From NCBI GenBank assembly GCA_947561395.2, contig OX387182.1, forward strand, positions 37,441,949 through 37,505,948: DNA of 64,000 nt. The letters run 5' to 3'. The position numbers and the translations under genes are program-made. This document shows positions 41,795 through 55,300 of the stretch, one piece after another. Within the stretch, counting starts at the first letter, position 1, and every line of letters begins with the position of its first letter. The notes under the pieces are model-generated. The model made no database searches, was not told the origin of the DNA, and was given only the letters and a program-made list of their open reading frames with translations. The stretch comes from Buxus sempervirens. Lineage: Eukaryota; Streptophyta; Magnoliopsida; Buxales; Buxaceae.

Positions 41795-41893
41795 AATCCA
41801 GAGGTTTTGAAATGGAAATCGTGGTTGTTGGATGATCAATTAATGTGTGGCTACCTAATTTAATGGAGATCCCGGTAAATTAATTCATAAGAT
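41795..41893 (+). other. Short fossil-host segment between two solo LTRs
   Basis: About 100 bp of the plus-strand fossil between the CCTAT and GGGAT duplications. No domain is recognisable in it. Confidence 0.5.
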
Positions 41894-42491
41894 GGGATTG
41901 TAACGCCTCCAACCTGGGTCAATGCAAAACCGGCACTCAACCCGAATCCGAAGTTCTATGGGCCCAAAGCTTCTAAATACCAGACAATAAAATTCAATTC
42001 GATTAACAATTAATATCAAAGTGCGGAAGTCTTAACATCAATAAAAACCAATAATAAATGTGGATTAAAGTCATCCAAACCTTCTCATCAAAATATAACT
42101 CAAGTCTGGTAAAATAGGTTCTATCACTCTCACTCTCATAAACATCAAACCATAAAATAACTAAAATTAATCAATGTCTCAATACAATATAAATCTCAAA
42201 AACCTAACTACTCAGGATAATAATAGTCCTCTAGAAGGAAATCAGCAAACTCGCCCCCAGAAGCAAATCCAACGTCTCTCTCACGTGTATCAGCTGAAAA
42301 CAAAACAAAACAAATAAGAATGAGATACGAATATCTCAATCGGTAACAACATGCATGGATAAACTTTTTATATATATAGAAGATAACTACTTTCATGCTC
42401 GGTAAAAATAAACGAGATAAGCAAGTTACTATAGACACCCCAAAATTGTGCTAAGAAAATGATGAAAAATTGGCCAAAACCATTCTTTCTT

Positions 42492-42647
42492 TTGTAACCG
42501 ACATAAAAAATTGGAAAATAAACTTATTCTTTGTATCCGACAGAATGCATCGGATACAAATAAAGTTTATTGTATCCGATGGATTTCGTCGGATACAAAG
42601 ATAATTGCTTGTATCCAACCTGAGTTGTCGGATACAAGGTTTTGGCT
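42492..42647 (+). repeat. 39-bp palindrome array in LTR U3
   Basis: Four units at 42492 (worn), 42531, 42570 and 42609, exactly 39 bp apart, each TTGTATCCGA..., 7-bp centre, TCGGATACAA, 10-bp linker. Same design as at 27577, mostly with different centres and linkers. Confidence 0.9.
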
Positions 42648-43134
42648 CAAAATTAGGGTTTTCTGAAAGTTTTCACTTTTTACTGTCTTATCCCTTGTTT
42701 AAGAAGTGGAAATCTCGGAATTGACCTTAAGGTTAAGTTTGGGGATTGTAGACACATCCTTGTGTCTACCATTAGGGTCCCCCCTAACCCCTAGCCTTTG
42801 CCTATAAATAGGAGACCTCTCCTCAAGCAAAGGGCCAAGAGTTTTAGAGCCAAGAGTTTGAGGGCCAAGATTTTGAGAGCCAAGTGTGCGCACCTCGGGC
42901 TCGCTGAAAATGAGTGTTACATGTTTTATGAAGTCCCCACTACCTGAAATGGTGCAGGTAGACACCTTGTTGACTTTTGGTCTGAACCAGTGATTCCGGA
43001 TAAGTGACCCGATTACAACCTAGGGAAGTCCTTCAACACCTTGGGTTGCCCTACCGAAATGGGTTTCCTTAAATTAGTTGGATAATATTTGGGTTGTTTT
43101 ACTATTATTTAATTCTTCTTTTTTTTAATTTATC

Positions 43135-43146
<12 letters not shown>

Positions 43147-43195
<49 letters not shown>

Positions 43196-43200
43196 ATGAT
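43147..43200. repeat. TA microsatellite followed by T run
   Basis: About 17 consecutive TA/AT dinucleotides followed by about 16 T, in the AT-rich half of the 42885 LTR. Confidence 0.9.
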
Positions 43201-44833
43201 CACATGTGTACAAATATTGGAGGAATGAAGGTTGCTATATTACATCATGTATAATACATATAAAAAATTCTAAATAAAAAATTCTAAATCAAACATTTTA
43301 TCTTGGAGCAATGTACTTGGTTACTTTAAAATATTTATTTACTTATCTTTTCTTTTTCTTTTTCTTTTTTTTTATTATTCTTTTTATCTTATCTTTTTCG
43401 TATATACAAGAGATTAGAGGAATTAACATGCTCCATTATCCCAATCATTTTTTATTGTTTTTTTTAAATTTTTTATGATAATTTATTTGTACAAAGCATG
43501 TGTAAAAAATTCAATCATATTTAACCATTGAAGATTATACTTTATTTTTCCATTTTTTTTATTCTTATTTCTAAGGATTTGGATAAGAGAAGAAGTGTTA
43601 TAAGAAATTAATAAGAGTTACAAATGTTTAAGCCTATGATTAATAAATTAAAAAAAATTAAATATGTTAGTTAATCCTATTATCTAAAGAATTAAGAAAA
43701 TAATAAAAAAATCTGGTTAGTATAAAAGTATATTAATTAAGCATATTATCTAAAGAATTAAGAAATTAATAAAATAATCTGGTTAGTATAGTTAAGTATG
43801 TTAATTAAGCATATTATCTAAAAATAATTAAGAAATTTAGAAAAGGATAGAGAAATAACATGAATGAAATAAAAGAAATAACAAATGAAAGCTAGAGTTA
43901 TTAAAAAAGGTTTTAAAGAAGAACTAAAACATGAAATAAAATAAGTTATTTTTAAATCCTTTAACTTTTCAGAATAACAAATTAGGCACCCTATTTTATC
44001 AAATGCTCAAAATTCAACCCACATATCCGTTCATTCAACAGATTCGGCCGGATAAGAGACATGCTTTGTATACTTTCATTTGTCAATTTAACAACACTGA
44101 AAAATTCAGATTCGGCAATAACAGTGACATGCTTTGTATTATTTTCATTTGACAATCTAACAACATAAAACAAAAATATTTGATTAAAGAATCAATAAAC
44201 AAAATAATGAAAAAAAAAACCTGGTATGGAGTCGATTTCCCGGAAACTGATATGCTCAACTCCAGATGCTCCCTCCTTTCTCTTGCACAACCTCCTTCTA
44301 CTTCTTTTTCTCACTTCCCTCTTTGCTTTTTCTTAAGAACTCTCTTCTTTTTATCCTCTCTCCTTTGCTCTCAACTTCAAGCCCTTTTATAGAGGATTCC
44401 CACCCCTTCAAATTCTTAACCCCAAACCTTTCCTCTTCCTCTCTTAAACCCTTAACTCTTCCTCTTCCTCTTCTTAAACAACTAACCCTTCCTCTTCCTC
44501 TCTTAAACAACTAACCCTTTCTCTTCCTCTCTTAAACAACTAATCCTTCCTCTTCCTCTCTTAAACACCCTCATTCAATTAGGTTTGGTCAAAGTCTATT
44601 TTGTCCCACATTTTTATTAGGCTTATGTATTTTTTAAGCTTTGTTTCAATATCTCAAGAGAATATGAGTTGGACCAATTCGTCCAACTCATTTCTCTTTG
44701 TTTATTTTTATTATTATTATTTTTTTAATCTTAGACTTTTATTAACTTTGTTATTTATTTGCATAAGAAACCCCATTAGGAAACTTACTTATTTACTAAA
44801 ACAACCCCACAAAATTTTAATTTGTCATTGGTT

Positions 44834-44871
44834 ACATGGCAGCCACCATGGCGTATACGTGGCTGCCATGT
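44834..44871. repeat. Inverted repeat with 13-bp perfect arms in LTR U3
   Basis: ACATGGCAGCCAC (44834-44846) and GTGGCTGCCATGT (44859-44871), 12-base centre. Upstream of the minus-strand TATA box, the same relative place as the palindrome arrays of the other Tat-type LTRs. Confidence 0.9.
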
Positions 44872-47800
44872 GGCATCCAATTTCGGTTTTGTAAAAATCC
44901 CCAAACTACCCTTTATTTATTTATTCATAACTTAGCCGTTTGACATCTGATTTGAGCACAGTTTGGTGCATCAGAATCAGCTCAAAATTCTTTTTATTAT
45001 GGGCTTGTTATTTCAAAAAGACGTGTCCACTATAAAAACCTCGATTTACGTGCCTACATATATGCCGGTTTAAGATATGCATCTTGGGCAATTTTATAGT
45101 GCAAAAATGGGGTGCTGACACCAAGAGTTGGAGATTGAAGAGCTCCAAGTGAAGAAGGGAAACCTCTGCCCCATTGCTTTCAGCACCCTAGGTAAGCCTT
45201 AAACTCCTTTTCTTTTATGTTCTTAAATTCTAGAAATAGTTCTCTTCTTCTACCTTTTTTGTAGAATAATGGCCTACTCTTTGTGCTTGAAACCCCTTTC
45301 CCTACTCAAAGTACCTCGAGACTCCCTCTAATTGTAAAACGTGAAGGGGGATCTAGGGGAAATGAGACTGGGAATTGATCATTAGTCTTAGAACCCTCTT
45401 GAATGGCCTATGATTGTGTTCCCTACTCAAAGTACCCCAAGACTATCTCGAAACCGTAAAAGGTGGAGAGAGAACTAAGGGAAATGAGAATGGGAATTGA
45501 ACCCTAGTTCTAGAACCCCCATTTTATTGATATGCTTTGAATGCTATATGTCATGATGTGTTGAGGCGATTTTTACACTTGCACACATAGCACTCGTTTT
45601 GTCGGAATCGGCTTGTATTTTGGATCTATCGCATTCATTGTGATAGATCTGAAATAAATAGCCCCAATCATATCTGGGATGTTTCTTAATGATCTCAAGC
45701 AAGTTTATCTTTGAGTATTGAAGACCTCATGGTCTAACTTCTCGGTTTTGGGCATTTTTGCTCCATTTTAGGGTTTTTGGCATATTCTCTCCAATCGAAG
45801 AGAATGGTGAGCCGAATTCATGCCCTATTTCCTCCTAGAGGTTTTTCAATACTTTTTCAAATGATTTTGATTTGGATTGCACGTATTACACACACTTGAT
45901 TACTGTTTTGGGTTGATTTTACTTAAAAATGGCAAAACTTGACAGCATCTGTACCCTAATTTCGGACACTCATAACTTCATCATCCGGATGAATTTTGGA
46001 GTGATTTTCAAGACATGTGAAAGGTGAAACTGTCTAGTTCTTGTCTGTAAAATTTCATCAATTTTCATGGAGGGGATTTTTGACACCATTCAATCGAAGT
46101 CGACAGGTCAGTTAAGAATAGATTGCTGAACTTGTCACTTTGAATGAGCACCATCTGTTCGTTTTAAGTCCGATTTGAGTGATTTTGATTTCAGTGCTTT
46201 CCTTTATGAGTCTACTTTCAAATCCAATTTGTTTCAGATTTTTTTGATTTCATTTGTGTCGTGGGTAACTGATTTACTGAGAACTGCTCAACAGCATATT
46301 TCTGGGTTAATCTGTGATCTTCAGGGCCTGTTTGGGAGGTCACCCAAGGCACATCTGGATGAAGTTTTGTATGGGGATAGTTTCATTTGAAATATGACCC
46401 TACATACTTCATTCATGCAAAATTTCACGGATTTTTATGGAGCCAATTTTCCTAAATGAATTTCCAAAGTTGCCCACTCGTTACTTTTACCGATTTCCAA
46501 CAGCCGATTTCAAAGGAGCATAACTCTTATTGTTTTAACCAGATTTAATTGAAAATTTTCATGAGCCTTCTATTTATCATAATCTTTCAAATGGATTTGG
46601 TTTGATTCAATTTGAATTTGATTTGAATGATTTCAAGACGAATGGCTCCATCTTTTACCGAATTTTCCGGATCTGTCTTAACTTGGTTGTGTTCAAAGTT
46701 TTATTGTGATTTACAATTATTGGTGATGTCTTAGAAGTGATACTTACATAAAAGAGGATCTGGAACTCATTGGACTTCTCATGTGGAGGTATCATACATT
46801 TGTTTGATTCTTTTCAAGCTTTTTGATTATTTTAATTAGCAAGCCTTCTTTATTTTGAACATGAACAATACTTGGCAACCATCTTGTATGGGTGAACGGG
46901 GGTGCATAACACCTTCCCCCATTCATAATCTAATCCCCTTACCCATCTCTGGATTTTATTTTCAAGTAGGGTAATTTTTACTCTCGATTTGCCTTTTGAG
47001 CTTGTTTTGATGATTTTGGTGTCCATTCACACCTAAAAGGAATGGTGGCGACTCTCCCACTTTATGAATCCCGTGTGATGACCGGAAAGTCACTGGATTG
47101 ATTTTTCTCCATGTCTCACAGTTACAATACAATCTCAACAGATTAAACAGTTCTCAAATCAAAACAGTTCACAAGTATCATTATTTCCATCAACATAAAT
47201 TCCCAACACAATAGTGTAATAACAAGATCACAACTAATCCATCACAATCCATCATACAACATTGTAGGACTCATGAAGACAAGTAGGCCTTTGAAAAGAA
47301 ACTCTCCATTCACTATGCCACCACGCGACTTATGAGCGAAGCTACGAAGACCCTCAAACCCATATATCCACTAAGACAAGAGGTGTAGTCATTGAATTAT
47401 TGCGCACGAAACTTACGAAGTTCAGCATGTACCACCAGCATGCAGCACCTGAATCAATACATGGAGATGGCCGCTTATCCACACATACATGCGGACCCTC
47501 CAAAGAAAACTAACTTGCAAAGGAAGCGCGGGCGCAAACTAGGAGTACCCAAATAAATAAAAACCTCTTCACTCTCAAGCTTAACCTTATAGATCCACAT
47601 GTAGCTATGCCTACTAGACACCAACAATAACACTTTTCTCAATGAACATTGTTCAATAATAGTGCCTAGTGGCATATAAGGATTTTCCAAAGCTTAAACT
47701 CTTTCCAAACATGATTTTACAAAATAGTTCTGAATTGAATATTTTTCTAAAGTTTTGAAATCAAAATACTTTAAAATATACTTTTGCTGAATAATCAAAT

Positions 47801-48946
47801 CAAATCTGATAGTGAAATAACCCAAAAATCCTTTTATTTTCAAAGTAAGACAACTCTTTTTGCAAATATCCTAAATCACTAATCAATTTTTTTAAATACA
47901 CAAAGTCACTAAAAACAGTTGTAAACACTCACTATTTGTAGGTTCGGGTATTTAAAATTCCATTAAAATTATTTTGGATTGAATAGTAGTTAAAAATAGG
48001 CAAAAGTAAGTTTCTGATGATGGTCGCTCGACCATGTCGCCCAGGCGACCTGGTTGGGCGGCCTTGCTTTTTAAAACAATAATTTCGATCAATGGGCGCT
48101 TAGGGTGGGCGCCTAGGCGATCCCCTTGGGTGACCTACCCAGAAATAACACTTTAACGGTCGCTCACCCCATCGCTCAGGCGATCTGGTTTGGCAACCTT
48201 TCTAACTAAATTCTAAAAATACACAGGCAAGGCGCTCGTGCAGATCGCTCAGTCGATCGTGCCAAACGCTCGACAAACAGCCGCTAATCCGACTTCCAAA
48301 AACCAATTTTTATGCATCAAAACAGCGATCTACGTATTCAAATCAACTCTAATAACTTCCAAACATATAGATCATACTTCAAAATCATGTAGAAACATAT
48401 ATACAATACTTTCAGATTATCAAGAACGATCAAACGTAAGAAAACCAAGTTCCGACTAAACAGGTGTACTACCTTCCTCTGTTCGACCAAGTTCCCTTCT
48501 TTCTTCTCAAGCGTAGATGATTACCCCTTTTTACAGCAACACAAACCTTCTTCTAGGATGAAGAACGACTCGCTAACAGCAAAAACTCCTCTTCTCTCTC
48601 TCAGTCTCTGGTTTCCTTCAGCCGTCAGAGAATACAAGTAAAATACGATTAGTATTCTCTGAATTATTCTCTTAAATACTAACCATATTTTTTAATCTCC
48701 TGATTCTACGTATCTCACTACCATCAACTCCTATGCGACTAACCAATCAGATTAATCAATAGCTTTAAATTAATACTTACTTCAATATCTTATGATCCAA
48801 CGGTCAGATTTGCTTCAATCTCCGGATCTCCTCCATCAATGTGATCACCTATAATTATAATTACAATCCATCAATAAAATCCTCAAATAAATACTAATTA
48901 TTATTTAATTAAAATTTTCTGCAAATTTTCGGGGTCTTACAGGGAT

Positions 48947-51502
48947 AGCTAAGTATGTACTTTTAGCTAGCTTCTTTAGTAGCAATATGAGTGTGGCTAT
49001 GTGGTTAAAGTCAAACACGACATCTTCCATAACCGAATCAACAACCAATCTGGGGCCAAGAGATAAAAAAACAATAACTCTGGATCACATTTCGGAACCC
49101 ATTCATTGGTATCCAATTCTGCTAGCCTCTCCTTTTCATGTTATGGAATTTGTAAGCTATTCCTTAAAAGACCTAACTAGATTCATAATTTGGTTATCCA
49201 ATTATGCCAACTCTCTTGTAGCAACTGACAAAATTGTTGTTACTTTTATGTAATATATTTCTGAGTTCTACTACTCTCACGTGTTTCTTGATTACATATC
49301 TTCTCAATCTGCTAATGCAAATGAAATTAATCCTGGGCATAACCTACTATTGATTCGAAAGTGAACCCTGAAAGGCTAGGGGACAATAATGGCATTAAGA
49401 CAAAAAAGGATTAGAATATATTTAGTGTTGACCTAAAGCAGAATCAGAAAGATCTAAAGAAGAGGACGAGTGACTTTAATATCAATCTTGATGAAAATTT
49501 TAATAAGTCAGATGTCAAGGTAATGTAAACCAATAGCAGACCGTAACCATGATACAATACATGTTGGAACGGCATGAAAAGGATAAACGCCAAAATTGAA
49601 ATGATCGAGCCCTTTGACATAGGGGACCCAACACACCCATAAATTCTACAAATAGTAGAAGAAAAATATGTTTAACATTCAAATCATAGATAACATAATT
49701 TTTGAAAGAATACTGTGACATGTTTGTCTGGTCATGCAAGGACGTGCTTGGGCTCAACTCAAATTTAGTAGTGCATAGGTTGCCAATTAGACCTATGGCC
49801 AAGTTACTAAAGCAAAAGCTTAGATGTCTCAAGCTCGAATGATCCTTGAAGATTAAGGAAGAGGTTACCAGGTAGTTGAATGTTGGTTTTTTAGAAGTAA
49901 GAAAATATTCTCAATGGTTGGCGAACATCATGCCCATTCTAAAGAAAGACAGGCATATTCGAATACACATAGACTATTAGGACGTGAACAGAGCCAACTA
50001 GAAGGACGAATTTCTATTGTTGGACATCTACATATAAGTTGATAATATTGCAATTCATTTAATATTTTCTTTCATAGACTTCTTCTCAGGATACAACCAA
50101 ATATGGAGGGCTCTCGAAGACCAAGGAAAGACATCCTTCACTAAACCTTGGGACACCTACTACTCTAATGTGGTGTTATTCAAACTCAAAAATGCTAGCA
50201 TAAAGTACTAAAAAGCAATGATAGAGCAGTTAGATAATATGATGCACAAGGAGATGGAAGTATATATGGATAACATGATAGCAAAGTCGAAAGAGGAAGA
50301 AAGTCACCTGGTGAATCTTAGAAAGGTATTTGAATAGTTACAAGACTACAGTCTCCGATTTAATCTTAACAAGTGCAAATTTGATACTACCTTCGTAAAA
50401 TTGCTTGGTTTCATAGTATTAAAATGGGGAATCAAAGTTGATCCAATCAAGGTTAAAGCTATCTTGGAAATGCCTCCACCATTTATAGAGAAGAAAATAG
50501 GGGGATTCCTTGGTTGGCTACAATACATCAATTGATTCATCATCCAAATGACCTTGATCTACAACCTGATTGAAAAAATCAAGAGACACTTATTGAATCC
50601 ACCAACCCCAGTCATATCAGTGCTAGGAATCAACCTCTAATTATGCAATTGTCAGTATCTAAGACATTAGTAAGATCTATACTATGGCAACATGAAGAGA
50701 CAAATCATAAGGAACAGGGGATCTATTATTTTTGTAAGAATTTCATAAATTACGAGACTCATTTTTCCTTCTCTTTAGAGAAAGTGATAGTTTGGAGAGC
50801 ACAGAAGGTAAGGCACTATCTACTCAACCAGATAGTACTGCTAATCTCAAACTTGGATCCTTTGAAGTATGTCTTTGAGATGTTGAATTCTTTAAGATTG
50901 GTCGCAAGGTGACGTACTTTTATCTGAGTATAACATTGTCTACATGATGAAGAAGGTGATAAAGACAAGCAGTCATAGATCACCTGGCAACTCACTCACT
51001 ACTAAACTACCAACCCCTATGAACATACTTTTCCGATGAAGACATCTTGCTTACAATGATGGAGAAAGAAGTAAAGATATAGAGTATGTTTTTCGACGAG
51101 GCTGTGAATGTCAAAAAAGCTCGTGTTACATTGCATGTACAATATGACAGAATATGAAGCCTGTATTCTTGGTTTAAGAGTCGTAATTAACATTGTAATA
51201 TAAGAGCTAGAGTTATTTGGTAACTCATGTATAATAATTTACCAAGTAACTGGTGACTAGGAGACTAAGGACTCAAAGTTTTCCTATCATCAACTTATTC
51301 AAGAACTAAAGGAGCAGGTTGATATGTGATGTTCACCTACATGTCTTGCACTAATAATCAGTTTGCTAATGTTTTTGCTACCTTCATATTTATGGTCAAC
51401 ACTATTGAAAATGTGTCATTTGCGTCCATTGGAAATAGAGTTTTGCCATCAACCTGTTTACTTTATAAGGATAAAAAAGTATTTTTCAAGACAAGGAGCT
51501 TT
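48947..51502 (+). pseudogene. Worn RT and RNase H of the plus-strand Tat-like fossil
   Basis: 48947-49700 is poorly readable pre-RT sequence. Near 49700-49860 the approach region is recognisable (DMFVWSCKDVLGLNSNLVVHR). RT words follow: SQWLANIMPILKKDRHIRIH (about 49908-49967), FFSGYNQIWRALEDQGKTSF (about 50081-50140) and KEMEVYMDNMIAKS at the polymerase box (about 50250-50290). The thumb has FLGWLQYIN. RNase H words run from about 50750 (NYETHFSFSLEKVIVWRAQK) to TYMSCTNNQFANVFATFIF (about 51328-51385). Numerous breaks. Clearly Tat-type, and older than the minus-strand element. Confidence 0.75.
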
Positions 51503-52305
51503 GGTACTGTAACGCCCTGAATCCAGGTCTAGGCCACAATGCACGAAACCCGTACCCGAAGTGCTACTATGGGCCCAAAGGGACTAAATACCAGACTATG
51601 ACATCATATTTAATTTCAATTCATTAACAAAGTGCAGAAATAATTCTTCAATTAATCATAACATGAGTGTAAGGACCTTATTTTTTGCACCCCTCTAAAA
51701 GTGAGAAATGAAAACCCTAAAAGACAGGTCTAAATCTTAAGAAGCAGAAATTGACTTTTTGATCAAACTTGAATTGACTGTCATACCCTGTCCCAATGGA
51801 TAGGAAATCCCAACACGGTTCCAACACAACTGAGTTTGCAAGAATCAAAGTCGGGATGAAGAAAATATGAGCAAAATAGCAAAAGGTGTAACGCCCCGGA
51901 TCTGAGTTATGTAGTGAAAACATAACTCATCTCCAAAGGGTTAATATTTCACACAAGATCGATATATCAGAGTGAAGGAAAACATGAATAAAACAATAAA
52001 TACATAATCAGAGTTAACTATAATCCCAAGCTCAATTATAAAATACCATATCTCAAGTATAACTCATATGATCCAAGCATTTACCCATAGAGACGTCCTC
52101 TCCAAGATCTGAAAACAAAACAAAATAGAATGAGATACGAATATCCCAGTAAGTAGCACATGCATGCCCAAATACATTTTATTTAGTTCTAAAACATGAA
52201 TCAGTTATAAAACATATATCAGTAATGGTAACACGAATAATCCGATTAATTCAACAATAATCATCAATCAATATGAGATAAACTCGAGTAATCCGGCATG
52301 TCAAC

Positions 52306-55300
52306 TGTAAAATCCCAAATTTTAATGAAATTAAAATTTATTATTTTAGTAGTTAATTAATGCTAAATTGGAAAATTTTACAAAGTTGGAGATCGAAAGG
52401 GTTTGATCGGATTCTCGAGTGAACCGGATGGAGATAATTATAATTAATTATGTATGAGAAATTTCCAGAGTTTTTATTTAGTTGATTTTTGCTAGGATGA
52501 GGTGGCAAATAAATAATATTAATGTTAAAGAGCTGCTAGTATAGGAAAATGCGGTAGTGTGGCATCGCAGCAAATCAGGAGTTAAAATGGGTGGGGTGGC
52601 AAGTATAAAATGAGGGGAAATGTTGCTGGTTTGGTCGGAGCTCTTGAACAAATTGATTGGGATCTCAGAGGAAAGAGGAGAGCAGCACCATTGCATGGGA
52701 GTTGAGTTGGAGGAATTCCAGTATGTGGAGAGCTCGAGTGGTATGAGTAACTTCGGTTAGTAAGAGGTGAAGCAGCCTTGCCGTTTGCAACCAAAAGTTC
52801 AGATTAGAATTGGAGTTCTCGTCCAATCTGAGTGCGAACTTCAGATCGGTGCTGAGCGTGGGGAATTGGAACTGCAAATCTAGAAGGCTGGCTGTGCAAA
52901 TTGAAGGCTTAGCAAAATTGATTCAGTAGCTAGGTAAGTATCATTTTATACTTTCGGTTTAGTTGTTTAAAATCAGAAATGGAGTTTATCTTAAGCTGGA
53001 GTTTTATGGTTCTGAGTATATAGATTTGGCATTCCACACTTGGTTAATAGCTACTGGTTGATTGAATGAAATCCATGGATGAGCATGCGAGATTTGATTT
53101 CCTAGTTGTGTTTAGTCATGAACGATTGGGCAGGGAGGGTTTCTAAAATTGATTTCAAGCAAGATTTCAGCATAGGATTGCTGAGCTAGCAAGTGTATTA
53201 AACTAAATTGGAAATGACGAATAGGAGAACACATGGATTAATTGATTGGGGAATTAGCATATTATTGATATAGCAGAATTGGTAAACGAATTTCTATGGG
53301 TAGTTGATGTTTGTAATAAGGTCTGAACTACTTAAATAAATTCAAAGGGAGTAGCCGAATCCTATTTACTGTCTTGAATCCAAATCTGTTTAAACTTTAT
53401 ACTTGTTCCACATAAATTCTTAGGCCAAAGCTGTAGGTTAGTAGGAGTAATAGTGTGATGTTGGAAATGATTTTTGTATCAATATCATGAAAATACAGGT
53501 TATAAGTAGGATGCATATTGCTGTACCTGAACTGAGTTCAGAGAAATGGCATGCCCAACTAATGAGAGTGTTATGGATTGATGACTACAGAATTTTGAAT
53601 GAGTGTAAGGTATATATATAGTGATTAGATGAGCCTTGGTATAGCTGAATTTACCAATCTATATCTAGTCCTTGCTGTGGTGGTTTGGTTGTGACTAAGT
53701 TAGAGAGGAAAGTACCTGGAACTGAGTACAAGGGCCTGGGCGTGAGCTGCTGGGACCTGGTGTTGAGTGTTGGTTATAGGCTCATACTTCCTTGGGTTTC
53801 AGCTCCAATTTTGTTTTCTTCTCCACCAGCTGTTGTCTTGAGCAGAATTGGTTCCATATAGATAAAAATATGTGGTAGTTATCAATGTTGTTAATGGAGT
53901 TACTCTTGGGAAATTTCAATGCATGAGATCAATGCACATTTGAGGAAAGGTAAGGGCTGGAAATCTGGAGATATAACAGTGGAGAATAAATGAAAACCTG
54001 AAATGTTTAGTGAAGTAAATTTCTGTTAGGAAAATAAATTCTGGTGTTAGAATGTTATAATTAAGTTATAAATTCTGGGGTTAAAGTTATACTACTTCAG
54101 GACTTAAAATGTTATACTTAAGGTTATAAATTCTGTTGTTAAGGTTATATTACTCCATTCCCAGCAGTAGGTTATACCTCTGTTATTTTACAGGTGGTGC
54201 TGAACCAATCTAGAACAGTAACTAGAATGTTATATCTGAGATTTTACTAAAGAATCTCTGTAATGTGTAAATGCAGGAAAATGGTAACTGTTAGTGCATA
54301 TAAAATTACAGCAATCTCTGTAGTATATGACCAATCTGTAAGCAGCCACGATCCTTGATTGTTTGTGGATTGGTGTTGACTTTAATTAATATTTAGATGA
54401 GTTGTATGGTAAAAGGGCATGATAGATAAATGAGATACAGTTTTCCATGGACTATTTACCTATTCAGGGATTATACATGGGAATGGTTTTAGTGGAGATT
54501 GCCAACTAATGAGGGATGGACGAATGGAGTTGCTATAAATTTTCTCGAAAAGGGGCGCTCAGCACATTTCAGATTTATCATGCCAAATGCATAACTGTTT
54601 CTGATATGGCAATTAGGGATTCTTTTGGGAAACTTAAATAGGTGTAATGGCAATATTTTGGGTGGCATATAGATGCTGGAACTGAATACCTTAGGGTGTA
54701 AACAATGTATGCGGAAGGTGTTATTAGTTAATAAATTATGAGTTATTATGAAATCAGATTTCTGTCTAGCTATTCTACTTTGTAAATTGGTAAACCTTAG
54801 GTGTTGGTTTTGCTTGTAGAATCAAATAGCAGTAATTGAAAGGGAAGGGAGTAAACAGAAGTAGAAAAGGGAATCAGATCAGTAGTTAATTACTGATTTT
54901 TAAGGTAAATCTGAGTAGGAAATTTGTAGGATTTCATATGTGAGTTAAAAGTATTAATAGAAAGCATTAAGAGGAGTGATAAATGGTGTAAACTAATGGA
55001 AATATTCTGCATGTAAGTTACTGTTTGGGATTAGAACAAGTAAAACAAGTTTAAGTTTTAATATGAAGTTAAATTTTGGTTTGAACATTCGAATTTGCCG
55101 ATTTAGCTGAAACTGAGCAATTACACCACACTTTGACTACGAAAAGGAAATTTTATGCAATAATCTGAAAAATAGTTTGGAATCAAATTATTTTTGGTTA
55201 ATGTGATTAATTGTTTTCTCCCTACACTTGAACAATGTTATGGATTTTATTGCATTTGATGAAATGATAGTTATTTCCTCCGTGTATCTCGGAGATGCCC

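Larger units (their letters stand above)
42885..45120 (-). mobile_element. Solo LTR, 2236 bp, TSD CCAAG, nested in the 42430 LTR
   Basis: Left end TGTGCGCACC (42885), right end GGTGCTGACA (45120); CCAAG is identical at 42880-42884 and 45121-45125. On the minus strand it starts TGTCAGCACCCC, then a hairpin (44834-44871) and TATA box CTCTATAAAAGGGC (44382-44395). Donor-like CCAGGTTTTT at about 44215-44224. The distal part is very AT-rich with a TA repeat. Probably another Tat-type family; that assignment is tentative. Confidence 0.88.
42430..47120 (+). mobile_element. Solo LTR, Tat-type, TSD GTTAC, carrying one nested LTR
   Basis: Starts TATAGACACCCC (42430; first bases TA rather than TG) and ends CATGTCTCACA (47120). 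GTTAC is identical at 42425-42429 and 47121-47125. In order: 39-bp palindrome array (42492-42647), TATA box (CCTATAAATAGG, 42801-42812), a nested LTR (42885-45120), splice donor CTAGGTAAGCC (45189-45199), leader blocks with GTAAAACGTGAAG (about 45328-45350) and a second copy, then GGTGCATAACACC and GTGGCGACTCTCCC near the end. Net length about 2.45 kb. Related to the 25331-28291 LTR. Confidence 0.9.
41899..48941 (-). mobile_element. Solo LTR, chromovirus-type, TSD GGGAT, carrying a two-level nest
   Basis: Left end TGTAACGCCTCC (41899), right end GGGGTCTTACA (48941), identical GGGAT at 41894-41898 and 48942-48946. Own sequence is 41899-42424 and 47121-48941; the middle is the LTR at 42430-47120 with its nest. 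Conserved words: GAGATACGAATATCTCA (42321-42337), GACTTATGAGCGAAGCTACG (about 47328-47347) and a GC-rich CGCCCAGGCG cluster (48020-48260). Splice-donor-like AAGGTAGTA on the minus strand near 48468-48476. Net length about 2.3 kb. Confidence 0.88.

Noticed and set aside
44180-44575. Ser/Leu/Pro-rich ORFs with repeated LFLLN words
   Set aside because: A CTTCCTCTTCCTCTCTTAAA-type repeat in the leader of the 42885 LTR generates open frames; no gene.
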